In this document: piece after piece, positions 16,565-24,806 of the stretch
How positions within the stretch are numbered: position 1 is the stretch's first letter
Layout of the letters: each line of letters starts with the position of its first letter
Assembly: GCA_018266615.1 (NCBI GenBank)
Contig: JAFEAB010000016.1
Span: 1 to 38,086 of the forward strand
Source: Bacteroidota bacterium
GTDB lineage: Bacteria > Bacteroidota > Bacteroidia > Chitinophagales > Chitinophagaceae
DNA length: 38,086 bases
Reading direction: 5' to 3'
Notes under the pieces: model-generated
Told to the model about the DNA's origin: nothing
The model's database searches: none
Seen by the model: only the letters and a program-made list of their open reading frames with translations
Translations under genes and position numbers: made by a program

Positions 16565-17806
16565 TTATAAATTTTCGATATCGTATTCTTTCAATTTCCG
16601 GTATAGTGTGCGTTCACTAATACCCAGGTCGAATGCGGCATCCCGCCTTTTTCCGCGATGTTTCTTTAATGCTTTAATTATGAGCTCTTTTTCTTTATCC
16701 ATGATGCTAAGTGATTCCTCTATTGTTTCATGTGCCTGGATATTCCCATCGGGTTGTTGGGGATGAATAATTACCGGTTGCGATTTAGGCATGTTTGCCG
16801 AAACGGGTGTAATCGGAAGTTCATGAAAATCTGCATTAAGGTTTGCAAAAGCTTGGTTATTTGCCGTTGCCGGATTTTGTAGAAGGTCGAAAAACATTTT
16901 CTTTAATTCATTCACATCTTTTTTCATGTCGAAAAAAAGTTTGTAAAGAATTTCTCTTTCATTGGCAAATTCAGCCTGGCTGACATTCCCATTGCCACCC
17001 ACCAGTACGGGCAAGCGGGAATGGTTGTGGTCTGGGAGAAATACCTGGAGTTGACCGGCGGTAACTGATTTGGTAGGGCTTAAAACCGAAATCTGCTCCG
17101 CAATATTTTTAAGTTCCCTTACATTCCCGGGAAAAGAATAATTAATTAACAGGTTCTGGGCATCTTCGGTTAGTTGAACCGAAGTGGTTTTATATTTATC
17201 TGCAAAGTCGGTGGCAAATTTTCGAAATAACAGATAGATATCTTCCTTCCTTTCGCGCAATGCAGGAACCCGGATTGGCACTGTATTCAGCCTGTAATAC
17301 AGGTCTTCCCGAAACCTGCCTTTTTGGGTATAATCCAGCAATTCTTTATTTGAAGCCGCCACCACTCTTACATCTGTTTTCTGAACTTTACTGCTACCTA
17401 CCCGGATGTATTCTCCTGTTTCGAGTACGCGTAACAGTCGGGCCTGGGTGCCAAGGGGCATTTCTCCTATTTCATCCAGGAAGATAGTGCCTCCGTTTAC
17501 CGTTTCGAAATACCCTTTTCTCCCATCTACCGCTCCGGTGAAGGAACCTTTTTCGTGACCAAACAATTCGGAATCTATCGTTCCCTCCGGAATAGCGCCA
17601 CAGTTAACGGCAATAAACGGATTGTGTTTCCGTGCCGATAGGGAGTGAATAACTTGCGAAAATACTTCTTTACCTACCCCGCTTTCGCCAGTAATCAATA
17701 CACTAAGGTCGGTATTGGCTACCTGTGCCGCTACGTTCAGGGCATGGTTGAGCGAGGGAGAGTTGCCTATGATGCCAAATCTGTTTTTGAGTGCCTGTAA
17801 ATCCAT
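16565..17806 (-). CDS. Sigma-54-dependent transcription activator without a sensor domain
   Basis: A 413-residue protein. The AAA+ activator domain begins almost at once (about 12-240): Walker A GESGVGKE at 40-47, sigma-54 contact loop GSFTGA at 87-92 (GAFTGA variant), Walker B GGTIFLDE at 105-112, and the sensor/arginine-finger region REDLYYRLNTVPIRVPALRE. A long variable linker follows, then a Fis-type HTH at the C-terminus (RRDAAFDLGISERTLYRKLK). There is no receiver, GAF or PAS domain, so activity must be set by abundance, by a partner or by the linker. The start is the ATG at 17806, 14 bp after miaB; an upstream extension in frame would overlap miaB. Its placement with lptE and secG suggests a link to envelope functions. 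Target genes are unknown, and I did not see a convincing -24/-12 site at the nearby starts. Confidence 0.93.
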   Translation of the reverse strand: MDLQALKNRFGIIGNSPSLNHALNVAAQVANTDLSVLITGESGVGKEVFSQVIHSLSARKHNPFIAVNCGAIPEGTIDSELFGHEKGSFTGAVDGRKGYFETVNGGTIFLDEIGEMPLGTQARLLRVLETGEYIRVGSSKVQKTDVRVVAASNKELLDYTQKGRFREDLYYRLNTVPIRVPALRERKEDIYLLFRKFATDFADKYKTTSVQLTEDAQNLLINYSFPGNVRELKNIAEQISVLSPTKSVTAGQLQVFLPDHNHSRLPVLVGGNGNVSQAEFANEREILYKLFFDMKKDVNELKKMFFDLLQNPATANNQAFANLNADFHELPITPVSANMPKSQPVIIHPQQPDGNIQAHETIEESLSIMDKEKELIIKALKKHRGKRRDAAFDLGISERTLYRKLKEYDIENL

Positions 17807-17820
17807 TTTAATCGCTTTGC

Positions 17821-19251
17821 TTAGGAATTGTAATAGTCGGGAATTGCCACTCCAATTAAAGTGCCTGCCGTGCAATCCAGAACCTGAACCATTACATAAT
17901 CGCCTTTCTTATAATTTTCTTTTGGGAAAACAATCCCTTTGTTTTGATCATTTCTTCCAAATAATTCGTTTTCGCTTCTTTTAGAATATCCTTCTACCAA
18001 TACCTTAAACGTTTTTCCCACATCGCGTTGCATGCTTTCCAGGGAATGGATGCGATGAAGGTCCACCAACTCCTGCAACCTGCGTTTTTTTATTTCTACC
18101 GGCACATCATCTGCGAACCTGCGTGCAGCAAGAGTTCCGGGTCTTTCGGAATAAAAATATAAATAGGCGAGGTCGTACCTGCAATATTCCATCAGGCTAA
18201 GCGAATCCTGGTGTTCTTCTTCGGTTTCGGTACAAAATCCGGCAATCATATCAGTGGATAAACCGCAATCGGGAATTAGTTCTCTGATGCGATCCACTTT
18301 TTTTAAATACCATTCACGGCTATAGGTACGGTTCATCATTTGAAGTACCCGGCTATTCCCACTCTGAACCGGTAGGTGGATATAGTTGCAGATGTTTTCG
18401 TACTGTCGGATGGCAAATAAAACCTCATCCGTTATATCTTTTGGATGGGAAGTAGAAAAGCGCACCCGAAGCAAAGGTGAAATCTTTGCCACCATTACTA
18501 AGAGTTGGGCAAAGCTTACCGTTTCCTTATTCTCTTCATCCACCCATTGGTAACTGTCCACATTTTGACCAAGCAGGGTAACTTCTCGGTAGCCCTGCTT
18601 AAACAGGGTTTCACATTCTTGTATAATACTAAAAGCATTTCTGCTTCTTTCGCGGCCGCGTGTAAAAGGAACGACACAAAAAGAACACATATTATTACAA
18701 CCCCGTGTAATGCTGACGAAGGCAGTAACCCCGTTACTGTTTAATCGAACCGGTGAAATATCCGCATAGGTCTCGTCGCGGCTCAGGAGTACATTCACTG
18801 CTTTCTGCCCGGTGGAAGCATCGGAAATTAACCCGGGGAGGCTTCGGTATGCATCCGGCCCTACCACTATATCAACCAGTTTCTCTTCTTCGAGGAATGC
18901 CGATTTCAGGCGTTCAGCCATACAGCCAAGGACCCCAATCAGCATCCCGGGCCGGTTCTTTTTTATTTTATTAAACTGCGATAACCTGCGGCGAACAGTC
19001 TGTTCTGCTTTTTCCCTTACCGAGCAGGTATTGATGAGAATCAGGTCTGCCAGCGTTTCATCGGAGGTAGCGCTAAAGCCTTCATTTTGAAGAATAGAAG
19101 CAATTACTTCGCTATCCGAAAAATTCATGGCACAACCATAACTTTCAATGAAAAACAGCTTACCATTTTCCTGGAGAGAGGCCGTTTGAGATTGGTACAC
19201 TTCCCCCTGCCTGGCTTCATCGTGCGTCTTATCTATATAAAGAAATTCCAT
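17821..19251 (-). CDS. miaB: tRNA-2-methylthio-N6-dimethylallyladenosine synthase
   Basis: A 476-residue radical-SAM methylthiotransferase that adds the 2-methylthio group to i6A37 of tRNAs reading UNN codons. N-terminal UPF0004 domain: C40 ([13 protein letters not shown]), C76 ([11 protein letters not shown]) and C110 ([11 protein letters not shown]) bind the auxiliary 4Fe-4S cluster. Radical-SAM triad: C185-x3-C189-x2-C192 in [20 protein letters not shown]. Then [34 protein letters not shown], and a C-terminal TRAM domain. The N-terminus is about 30 residues longer than the core and polar. It is the first gene of the minus-strand operon, with a promoter-like box close to its start. Confidence 0.96.
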   Translation of the reverse strand: MEFLYIDKTHDEARQGEVYQSQTASLQENGKLFFIESYGCAMNFSDSEVIASILQNEGFSATSDETLADLILINTCSVREKAEQTVRRRLSQFNKIKKNRPGMLIGVLGCMAERLKSAFLEEEKLVDIVVGPDAYRSLPGLISDASTGQKAVNVLLSRDETYADISPVRLNSNGVTAFVSITRGCNNMCSFCVVPFTRGRERSRNAFSIIQECETLFKQGYREVTLLGQNVDSYQWVDEENKETVSFAQLLVMVAKISPLLRVRFSTSHPKDITDEVLFAIRQYENICNYIHLPVQSGNSRVLQMMNRTYSREWYLKKVDRIRELIPDCGLSTDMIAGFCTETEEEHQDSLSLMEYCRYDLAYLYFYSERPGTLAARRFADDVPVEIKKRRLQELVDLHRIHSLESMQRDVGKTFKVLVEGYSKRSENELFGRNDQNKGIVFPKENYKKGDYVMVQVLDCTAGTLIGVAIPDYYNS

Positions 19252-19267
19252 TTTATTTGTTGGGCGA

Positions 19268-19300
19268 CAAAGATAACCAATTGTGACATAGTGGCAGAAA
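19268..19300 (-). promoter_or_regulatory. Promoter candidate for the miaB operon
   Basis: On the minus strand TATCTTTG (19275-19268) matches TAnnTTTG. TTTC (19300-19297) lies 21 bp upstream and matches 3 of 4 positions of the -33 element. The leader would be about 10 nt. Confidence 0.45.
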
Positions 19301-19760
19301 GCTTAACTTTTTGAAATTTTATAATTCACTCCTAAACGATAAGGAAGGGATGGGGCGGCTGTAATACGGAGCTATTAATTCAAAATCATTTCGGTTTGGT
19401 GCGAAGCCATTAAAATTAGATAGCATGTATGGGAATGATTCAAATCTATGTCGCAAAGGCCGGGATGAGCATCCCAGATAAATGGTAAATATGGATAGGC
19501 GCAATGGCTATATATACCGGGCTCGCCAATTTCCGGGGTAAGGTTGGAATGATGAACTTATGATTTAAGCTTAAAAAGAATTGGGGTAGGCTGCAACCCA
19601 GCCCTCCGCACAAAGAAATGGGCTTAAAATTTAGGGTAATTGAACCTATGTTCCATTCGTATTTTTTCAATTGACAAGCCAATTAAAAAGTGGAATAAAA
19701 AATAGAGACATGGGCTAAAATGAGGGCCATCCGGTAAATTTTGTTTTGCTCGGAATTGGA

Positions 19761-19870
19761 TGAAAAATTTTTGCACTTTGCGGCCCCCTCCCCGGGGGCA
19801 AAAATAATGGGCTAAAACAAAAAATCTTCCTTTTCTAATTAATGAAATTTCAGCCAGGATGAATTTTTCT
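19761..19870. repeat. Intergenic hairpin repeat, copy 1
   Basis: The core at 19773-19807 is identical over 35 bp to 20012-20046. It contains GCCCCCTCCCCGGGGGC, able to form a GCCCCC/GGGGGC stem with loop TCCCC, and TTTGC on the left can also pair with GCAAA on the right. Outside the core the copies stay related at equal offsets: TGAAAAA starts near 12 bp before the core, AATGAAA-TTCAG starts 34 bp after it, and TTTTTCT ends about 62 bp after it. No T tract follows the stem on either strand, so it does not look like an intrinsic terminator. Confidence 0.85.
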
Positions 19871-19999
19871 CCGTCTCGTGAATGTAAGATTGGAATGCCC
19901 TTAACTACGGATGTTTGAATGAGTTACCGCACTCCACTTGTAAGAATGAGGATTGTGCATTTTTTGGGAAGCTGAGAAAATACACGATGATAAAAACCT

Positions 20000-20108
20000 T
20001 GAAAAAATCAGGCACTTTGCGGCCCCCTCCCCGGGGGCAAAAATAAGATGTGAAAAAACGTAAATCCGAATTTTCCGCGAATGAAAATTCAGTTAAACCG
20101 ATTTTTCT
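20000..20108. repeat. Intergenic hairpin repeat, copy 2
   Basis: Second copy of the element at 19761-19870, 239 bp further on and in the same orientation, with an identical 35-bp core at 20012-20046 and diverged flanks. Core identity with diverged flanks suggests that the hairpin part is kept by selection, by gene conversion or by a mobile process. Confidence 0.85.
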
Positions 20109-20156
20109 TTAGGGCCGAATCCCATATTCCCCAGGAAATTAAAAACCCGCTTCTTT

Positions 20157-20663
20157 TTACTTTACTGAAAACCTTTGAGCAAGCCAGCTTTTCCCTGCCG
20201 GAGTAATCCAACGGGTAAGCATGGCTTCCTTGGTTAAAACCGAATTGTCAAAATATAGCGTATCCTCATTAATAAAACCATTGTCCATAGCATACTTTAA
20301 CTGGGCCATGGGCACCAGTTGCACTTTGTCTTTTATTAGGAACGCCAACATCTGCCGGTTTAGCAACTCTACCCCAAATTTTTTCTCTACGTCTTTTATA
20401 AGCCTTATGGAACTGTCGGTACTGCAACCGCCCAGCCCTGTTTGGGTTTCATCGGCCATTAATACAATAAACTGTCCGAAAAAAAGATTCGCATATCCTT
20501 TTACCGGATCACCATGGCTGTTCCAGGAAGAAATAAAGTGATTCATCATTTCCTCCAGTTCAAACACTTCGGAAAGTTGGAATAACCGGCTCGACTGGTA
20601 AATCCAGACCCGCGAGGTGCCGGCAAAATCGGCTGGTAGGTGGTCTTCAAAATTAAGATTCAT
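20157..20663 (-). CDS. Conserved Bacteroidota hypothetical protein
   Basis: A 168-residue soluble protein without signal peptide or membrane segment. I recognise it as a family found next to HdrB-like Fe-S subunits in Bacteroidota, often labelled 'ABC transporter ATPase', although no Walker motif is present. Conserved-looking parts are RVWIYQSSRLFQLSEVFELE near the N-terminus, GDPVKGYANLFFGQFIVLMA, then the GCSTDSSIRLIKDVEKKFGV block with a central Cys. The C-terminus has FDNSVLTKEAMLTRWITPAG. The ATG at 20663 overlaps the upstream Fe-S subunit stop by 11 bp, so the two are coupled. No function can be assigned. Confidence 0.75.
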   Translation of the reverse strand: MNLNFEDHLPADFAGTSRVWIYQSSRLFQLSEVFELEEMMNHFISSWNSHGDPVKGYANLFFGQFIVLMADETQTGLGGCSTDSSIRLIKDVEKKFGVELLNRQMLAFLIKDKVQLVPMAQLKYAMDNGFINEDTLYFDNSVLTKEAMLTRWITPAGKSWLAQRFSVK

Positions 20664-21453
20664 GATCTGGTGTTTTTTTAATGGAGGCAGCAATAATTTC
20701 CGCGATATCCAATACGGCTACTTCATTTTCCTTTTCTCTGTTTTTCACGCCATCGGTAAGCATGGTGTTGCAATAAGGACAGGAACTGGCAATTATAGTT
20801 GCCCCGGTTGAAATCGCTTCATCGCTCCTTTCAAAATTAATCCGGTTGGTTCCTTTTTCTTCTTCTTTAAACATTTGGGCACCTCCGGCTCCGCAACACA
20901 TCCCCTTACTTCCACACCGCTTCATCTCCACCAGTTCCGAATCGAGGGCTTCCAATACCGCTCTTGGGGCTTCATAAATACCGTTTGCCCGGCCCAGGTA
21001 ACAAGAGTCATGGAAAGTAATTCGCTTCCCCTTAAACGCTCCACCCCCTTCAATTTTTACTTTTCCCTGGTCTATGAGCTCCTGCAAAAAGGTAGCATGG
21101 TGTACAATCTCATAATTTCCGCCCAGTTTGGGATATTCATTTTTGAAAATATTAAAACAATGGGGGCAGGTGGTTACCATCTTTTTTATATTATAGCCAT
21201 TCAGGATTTGAATATTCTGATAGGCCATCATTTGAAACAAAAATTCATTTCCCGCCCTGCGGGCCGGGTCCCCATTGCACATTTCTTCTTTTCCCAGGAT
21301 TGCAAACCGGATCCCTATATGATTTAATATAGTAACAAATGCTTTGGTGATTTTTTGGGCGCGTTGGTCGAAACTCCCGGCACACCCAACCCAAAAAAGA
21401 ATCTCCGGTTCCTCCCCCTTCATTGCCATCTCGGCCATTGTTGGTACATGCAT
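20653..21453 (-). CDS. (Fe-S)-binding oxidoreductase subunit with two CCG domains (HdrB/LutA-like)
   Basis: A 266-residue protein with two cysteine-rich CCG-type domains, as in HdrB, GlpC and LutA. Domain 1: C24 in WVGCAGSFDQRAQ, C59 in KEEMCNGDPARR, and C96-P-H-C99. Domain 2: C151 in HDSCYLGR, C180, C186-C187-G in GMCCGAGGAQMF, and C225-P-Y-C228. Such domains bind a noncubane or cubane Fe-S cluster and handle thiol-disulfide or 2-hydroxy-acid redox chemistry. It has no membrane segment. In related genomes the usual neighbour, as I know it, is a membrane subunit with a 4Fe-4S dicluster; here that gene is at 23421-24743, separated by two opposite-strand genes. It shares an 11-bp overlap with the downstream hypothetical gene. 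The electron donor and acceptor are not known. Confidence 0.87.
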   Translation of the reverse strand: MHVPTMAEMAMKGEEPEILFWVGCAGSFDQRAQKITKAFVTILNHIGIRFAILGKEEMCNGDPARRAGNEFLFQMMAYQNIQILNGYNIKKMVTTCPHCFNIFKNEYPKLGGNYEIVHHATFLQELIDQGKVKIEGGGAFKGKRITFHDSCYLGRANGIYEAPRAVLEALDSELVEMKRCGSKGMCCGAGGAQMFKEEEKGTNRINFERSDEAISTGATIIASSCPYCNTMLTDGVKNREKENEVAVLDIAEIIAASIKKTPDHES

Positions 21454-21513
21454 TTCGTTCAGTTTTGGACAAAGTAAGTAAGAATTTGATTAACCTAATC
21501 CCATGGCAGATAC

Positions 21514-21521
21514 TAAATTTG
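21514..21521 (+). promoter_or_regulatory. -7 box candidate for the ATP-grasp gene
   Basis: TAAATTTG matches TAnnTTTG and ends 13 bp before the ATG at 21535. No TTTG lies at the right distance upstream. It would give a leader of only a few nucleotides. Confidence 0.35.
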
Positions 21522-21534
21522 TGCCTCAATTATC

Positions 21535-22590
21535 ATGATAAACAGTTTGTTGAGGAAAATCACCAATTGGGAGGCCTGGCCATTTAAACTTTTGTATGCA
21601 CCCCTGGTTCCCTTTTGGGTGATGTATATGTTGCGCTCACGGGCTGTTTGGTTTTTTACCCCCAGTAATCCCAAAATTACTTTTGGAGGCATGGAAGGTG
21701 AACCCAAGCAGGAGATGTATAACCTGCTTCCGGAAGGGCTTTACCCTAATACGATTTATGTAAACCCCGGGATGCCCGAAACCAGCCTTTTGGATTTACT
21801 TCGGAATTCGGGAATCCAATATCCATTCGTGGTGAAACCGGATAACGGAGGGCAGGGAATCTTATTCCGTAAAATTGATCAGCCGAAACAACTACTTCTT
21901 TATCATAAACTGGTTCCGGATGTTTATATCATCCAGGATTTGATTAAGTATCCTATGGAGGTTAGTGTATTTTATATACGCTATCCCAACAATAGCAATG
22001 GCATCATTACCGGGTTCCTACATAAGGTTCCCATGCATGTTGTGGGCGATGGAAGCAGTACGCTCTGCCGGTTAATTGAACATCACCCCAAGGCATCCAA
22101 GAGAATTGGAGAACTAAAGCTTAAACATTCCGAAAAATGGAACAGCGTGCTTTCGGCCGGAGAGTCCTATCCGTTGAGTTTTGCAGCTAACCATAACCGG
22201 GGTGCCCGTTTTTTTGATTTAAAAGACCAGATCGATGATAAGCTGGTTGCCGTTTTTGATAAGATTAGCCTGCAGGTAGATGATTTTTTTTATGGTCGTT
22301 ACGATATTTTGTGCAACAACGTGGATGACCTCAAACAGGGAAAGAATTTTCAGATTATTGAGTTCAATGGTTGTGGCGCCGAACCCAATCATTTTTACGA
22401 TACAGGCTATACTTTATTAGGGGCGTATAAAGAAATTTTAAAGCACTGGAAAGCCCTTTATGAAATTTCGAAGTTTAATCGCCAGCATCGTCATATTCAG
22501 CCCTGGCCCTATTGGAAAGGGAGGGAATTTTTAAATTCGGCAAACCAACGCACGGCAAGGATGAAAGAAATTGACAAACAGATTCCCTAA
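21535..22590 (+). CDS. ATP-grasp family ligase of unknown substrate
   Basis: A 351-residue protein. The N-terminal 45 residues hold a hydrophobic amphipathic stretch (WPFKLLYAPLVPFWVMYMLR) that may anchor it to the membrane. The ATP-grasp fold follows: FVVKPDNGGQGI at 98-109 with nucleotide-binding K101, IIQDLIKYPMEVSVFYIRYP at 132-151, VVGDGSSTLCRLIEHH from 169, NHNRGARFF, and the metal-binding FQIIEFNGCGAEPNH near 285-300. The VVGDGxxTL-LIE element and the NHNRGA element resemble the central ATP-grasp of cyanophycin synthetase and related amino-acid ligases. The enzyme therefore probably joins a carboxylate to an amine through an acyl phosphate. It sits divergently 81 bp from the Fe-S subunit. 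The substrate is not readable. Confidence 0.8.
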   Translation: MINSLLRKITNWEAWPFKLLYAPLVPFWVMYMLRSRAVWFFTPSNPKITFGGMEGEPKQEMYNLLPEGLYPNTIYVNPGMPETSLLDLLRNSGIQYPFVVKPDNGGQGILFRKIDQPKQLLLYHKLVPDVYIIQDLIKYPMEVSVFYIRYPNNSNGIITGFLHKVPMHVVGDGSSTLCRLIEHHPKASKRIGELKLKHSEKWNSVLSAGESYPLSFAANHNRGARFFDLKDQIDDKLVAVFDKISLQVDDFFYGRYDILCNNVDDLKQGKNFQIIEFNGCGAEPNHFYDTGYTLLGAYKEILKHWKALYEISKFNRQHRHIQPWPYWKGREFLNSANQRTARMKEIDKQIP

Positions 22591-22743
22591 ATGTATGGCA
22601 CCTTATCGAAGTGGCCTCCCTCTTGTTGGATATTTATTTTCTTCATTCAATTCCTGATATTTATAAACGGAATAATTTTTTAGCTTTTCTATCTTTCTTC
22701 CCCGCTGTTAACAACACAATTCGCTGAGCCATTATCTTTGGGC

Positions 22744-23424
22744 ATGCTCAAACTCGCCAGGGTATTTTTTTGGGGTATGCTGATTAGCTTTCTGGGGTCT
22801 TTACCCCTGGGTACCCTTAATGTAGCCGCCATGCAGATTGGTATCCAGGAAAGTATCTGGAATGCCCTGTTATTTTCTTTCGGATCGCTACTGGTAGAAA
22901 TGATTTATGTGCGGGTATCTCTGGTTGGGATTGATTGGGTTCGTAAACAGGCGAAGTTGATGAAGATGATGGAATGGATCACCCTCGGCATCATCGTAGC
23001 CCTGGCCGTGGGTAGTTTTATTGCTGCCGCCAACAGCAATCCCCAGGCAAAGAATGCTTTCCTTAATAACAATCTTAACCGCTTCCTGCTGGGGGTAATT
23101 ATGTGTGCCCTCAACCCGGTTCAAATTCCATTTTGGTTTGGATGGAGTGCCGTACTTTTTACTAAAAAGATTCTGGAACCAACGGCGGGGCAGTATAATA
23201 CCTATATAATCGGGATAGGTTTAGGCACCCTGGCAGGGAATTGTGTGTTTATTTTTGGTGGAAAATGGGCAGTGCACAAGATAGCTAACAGTGAAGCGTA
23301 CCTGAACTGGATAATTGGGGGGATTTTTGCCATTACGGCCCTCCTGTTGTTCATAAAAATTCTGATGAAAAAGGATTCGATTCAAAAGTTTACGCACGAG
23401 CAGGAAAAGGCACAATCAGGTTAA
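22744..23424 (+). CDS. LysE-family membrane transporter
   Basis: A 226-residue inner-membrane protein with about six helices. The N-terminal FLGSLPLGTLNVAAMQIGIQ carries the G-x-x-PG-P-like signature of LysE/RhtB exporters. The helix LLFSFGSLLVEMIYVRVSLV and the C-terminal helix pair also fit. The family exports amino acids or related small molecules; the substrate is unknown. The ATG at 22744 gives the expected N-terminus. A TATCTTTG box at 22733-22740 lies too close to serve this start and may be chance, or may point to ATG 22777. The stop overlaps that of the convergent Fe-S membrane subunit in a shared TTAA at 23421-23424. Confidence 0.83.
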   Translation: MLKLARVFFWGMLISFLGSLPLGTLNVAAMQIGIQESIWNALLFSFGSLLVEMIYVRVSLVGIDWVRKQAKLMKMMEWITLGIIVALAVGSFIAAANSNPQAKNAFLNNNLNRFLLGVIMCALNPVQIPFWFGWSAVLFTKKILEPTAGQYNTYIIGIGLGTLAGNCVFIFGGKWAVHKIANSEAYLNWIIGGIFAITALLLFIKILMKKDSIQKFTHEQEKAQSG

Positions 23425-24743
23425 CTTTCCATCTCCGTAGCCCATTTGTCGCGATCATCCGGGCTGAGTTTCCACGGCGCAAAATTATTCTCAATATTGC
23501 CAAACATGGCATTCCACTCTGCCGGTGCATTGCTTTCTTCCATGATGAGGCTGCGGCGTAATTCTATAATGATGTCGAGCGGGTTGATACTTACCGGGCA
23601 TTCTTCCACACAGGCATTGCAGGTGGTGCAGGCTCTCAGCTCTTCGGCTGTAATATAATCGTGTAATAAAGACTTCCCGTCTGCACCGGCTTCTTTTCCG
23701 GCATTCAGGTTACGTCCTATTTCTTCTGCCCGGTCGCGCGTGGCCATCATAATTTTTCGAGGACTAAGCAATTTCCCGGTTAGGTTGGCCGGGCAGGCCG
23801 CGGTACACCTTCCGCATTCGGTACAGCTATATGCATCAAGGAGGCTTTTCCAGGAAAGGTCGGGCACATCCTTAGCGCCAAATTTAACCACCGGTTGCTC
23901 GCCGGTAGGGGCCAGCTCAGGCTGCATCATGTATTTAACTTCATCCTGAACCCGCGGCATATTTTTAATTTCTCCTTTCGGGAATAAGCGGGCATAGTAT
24001 GCATTAGGAAAGGCAAATAGGATATGGAGGTGCTTACTGTAGGGAAGGTAATTGAGAAAAGCAAAAATTCCGATGATGTGCAGCCACCAGCAACTGCGCT
24101 CAATACCTGCCAGGGTGGCCGGTGAAAGATTTTTAAAGGATTCGGATAAGGGCCCCGAAATTAAAAATGCTCCCACATCCTTATAATGCCCGTACTGCGG
24201 AACCTGGAGTTGAAGCGCCCGGTCCGCCGCATTCATGGTGAGGAAAAGACACATTAAAATGATTTCGGTGATGAGAATGTAGTTTGCATCACTCTTGGGC
24301 CATCCGTTTAATTCTGCCTGGGCAAGCCGCTTCACTTTTACCACATTTCGGCGTAACAGGAAGATGGCACAAAATGCAGTTACCAGAACGGCCAGGATTT
24401 CAAAGAAATTGATAAAGACCGCATACGCACCTCCCATAAAATTTGAAAAAAGCCGGTGTGTACCCAATATCCCATCGAGGGCAATTTCCATCACCTCCAG
24501 ATTGATTATGATGAAGCCGGCATAAACTACAAAGTGCAATACGGCTACCAGAGGATTTCGAAACATTTTTTTCTGCCCAAATGCCAATAAGAGGACCTGC
24601 TTCCACCTGGCTCGCGGGTTGTCGGTAAGGTCTTCTTCCCTTCCCAGGAGAATGTTTCGGCGTATTTGGAGGATGTTTTTGCTGAACAACCAAATAGCAA
24701 ATGCAGCAATCAGTACAAAAGCAGCCTGTTGGAAATATTGCAT
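23421..24743 (-). CDS. Membrane-bound Fe-S oxidoreductase with 4Fe-4S dicluster (HdrC/NarI-like)
   Basis: A 440-residue protein. The N-terminal half (about 1-260) has five or six membrane helices with well-placed histidines (LHFVVYAGFIIIN, WWLHIIGIFAFLNYLPYSKH), like the heme b subunit of nitrate reductase gamma. The C-terminal half holds two 4Fe-4S motifs, CTECGRCTAACP and CTTCNACVEECP. The latter is followed by VSINPLDIIIELRRSLIMEE, as in HdrC and GlpC. It should pass electrons between the quinone pool and a CCG-type partner, most probably the protein encoded at 20653-21453. The ATG at 24743 faces the phosphoribosyltransferase gene. Substrate unknown. Confidence 0.9.
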   Translation of the reverse strand: MQYFQQAAFVLIAAFAIWLFSKNILQIRRNILLGREEDLTDNPRARWKQVLLLAFGQKKMFRNPLVAVLHFVVYAGFIIINLEVMEIALDGILGTHRLFSNFMGGAYAVFINFFEILAVLVTAFCAIFLLRRNVVKVKRLAQAELNGWPKSDANYILITEIILMCLFLTMNAADRALQLQVPQYGHYKDVGAFLISGPLSESFKNLSPATLAGIERSCWWLHIIGIFAFLNYLPYSKHLHILFAFPNAYYARLFPKGEIKNMPRVQDEVKYMMQPELAPTGEQPVVKFGAKDVPDLSWKSLLDAYSCTECGRCTAACPANLTGKLLSPRKIMMATRDRAEEIGRNLNAGKEAGADGKSLLHDYITAEELRACTTCNACVEECPVSINPLDIIIELRRSLIMEESNAPAEWNAMFGNIENNFAPWKLSPDDRDKWATEMES

Positions 24744-24806
24744 ACGAGGCGTTAATTCGTGGCTAAGTTAACGGATTTAATAGTTAATATTGCGTATAAG
24801 GCTTTT

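Larger units (their letters stand above)
19301..20156. other. Long intergenic region without a convincing gene
   Basis: About 900 bp separate miaB from the next gene end. Two minus-strand open frames (19319-19504 and 19446-19682) look like no protein family I know and overlap each other in different frames, so I do not call them. The region holds a small hairpin GGGATG-AG-CATCCC at 19462-19475 and a second one GGCTG-CAACC-CAGCC at 19589-19603. The phrase ATGGGCTAAAA occurs at 19710 and 19807, with a one-base variant at 19618. Two copies of a larger repeat are listed separately. The composition is A/T-rich with sharp GC islands, unlike the coding neighbours. It could be an untranslated RNA locus, a repeat nest or a decayed gene. 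Confidence 0.6.

Noticed and set aside
19319..19682. Two overlapping minus-strand open frames in the 905-bp gap
   Set aside because: Different frames, no signal or family likeness, low-complexity translation; kept only as possible decay.
19773..19807. GC-rich hairpin read as a terminator
   Set aside because: A-rich, not T-rich, sequence follows the stem on the plus strand; the minus strand has CGCAAAG after it.
24759..24806. GTG start for the phosphoribosyltransferase
   Set aside because: ATG 24807 has a good ribosome site and the family N-terminus.
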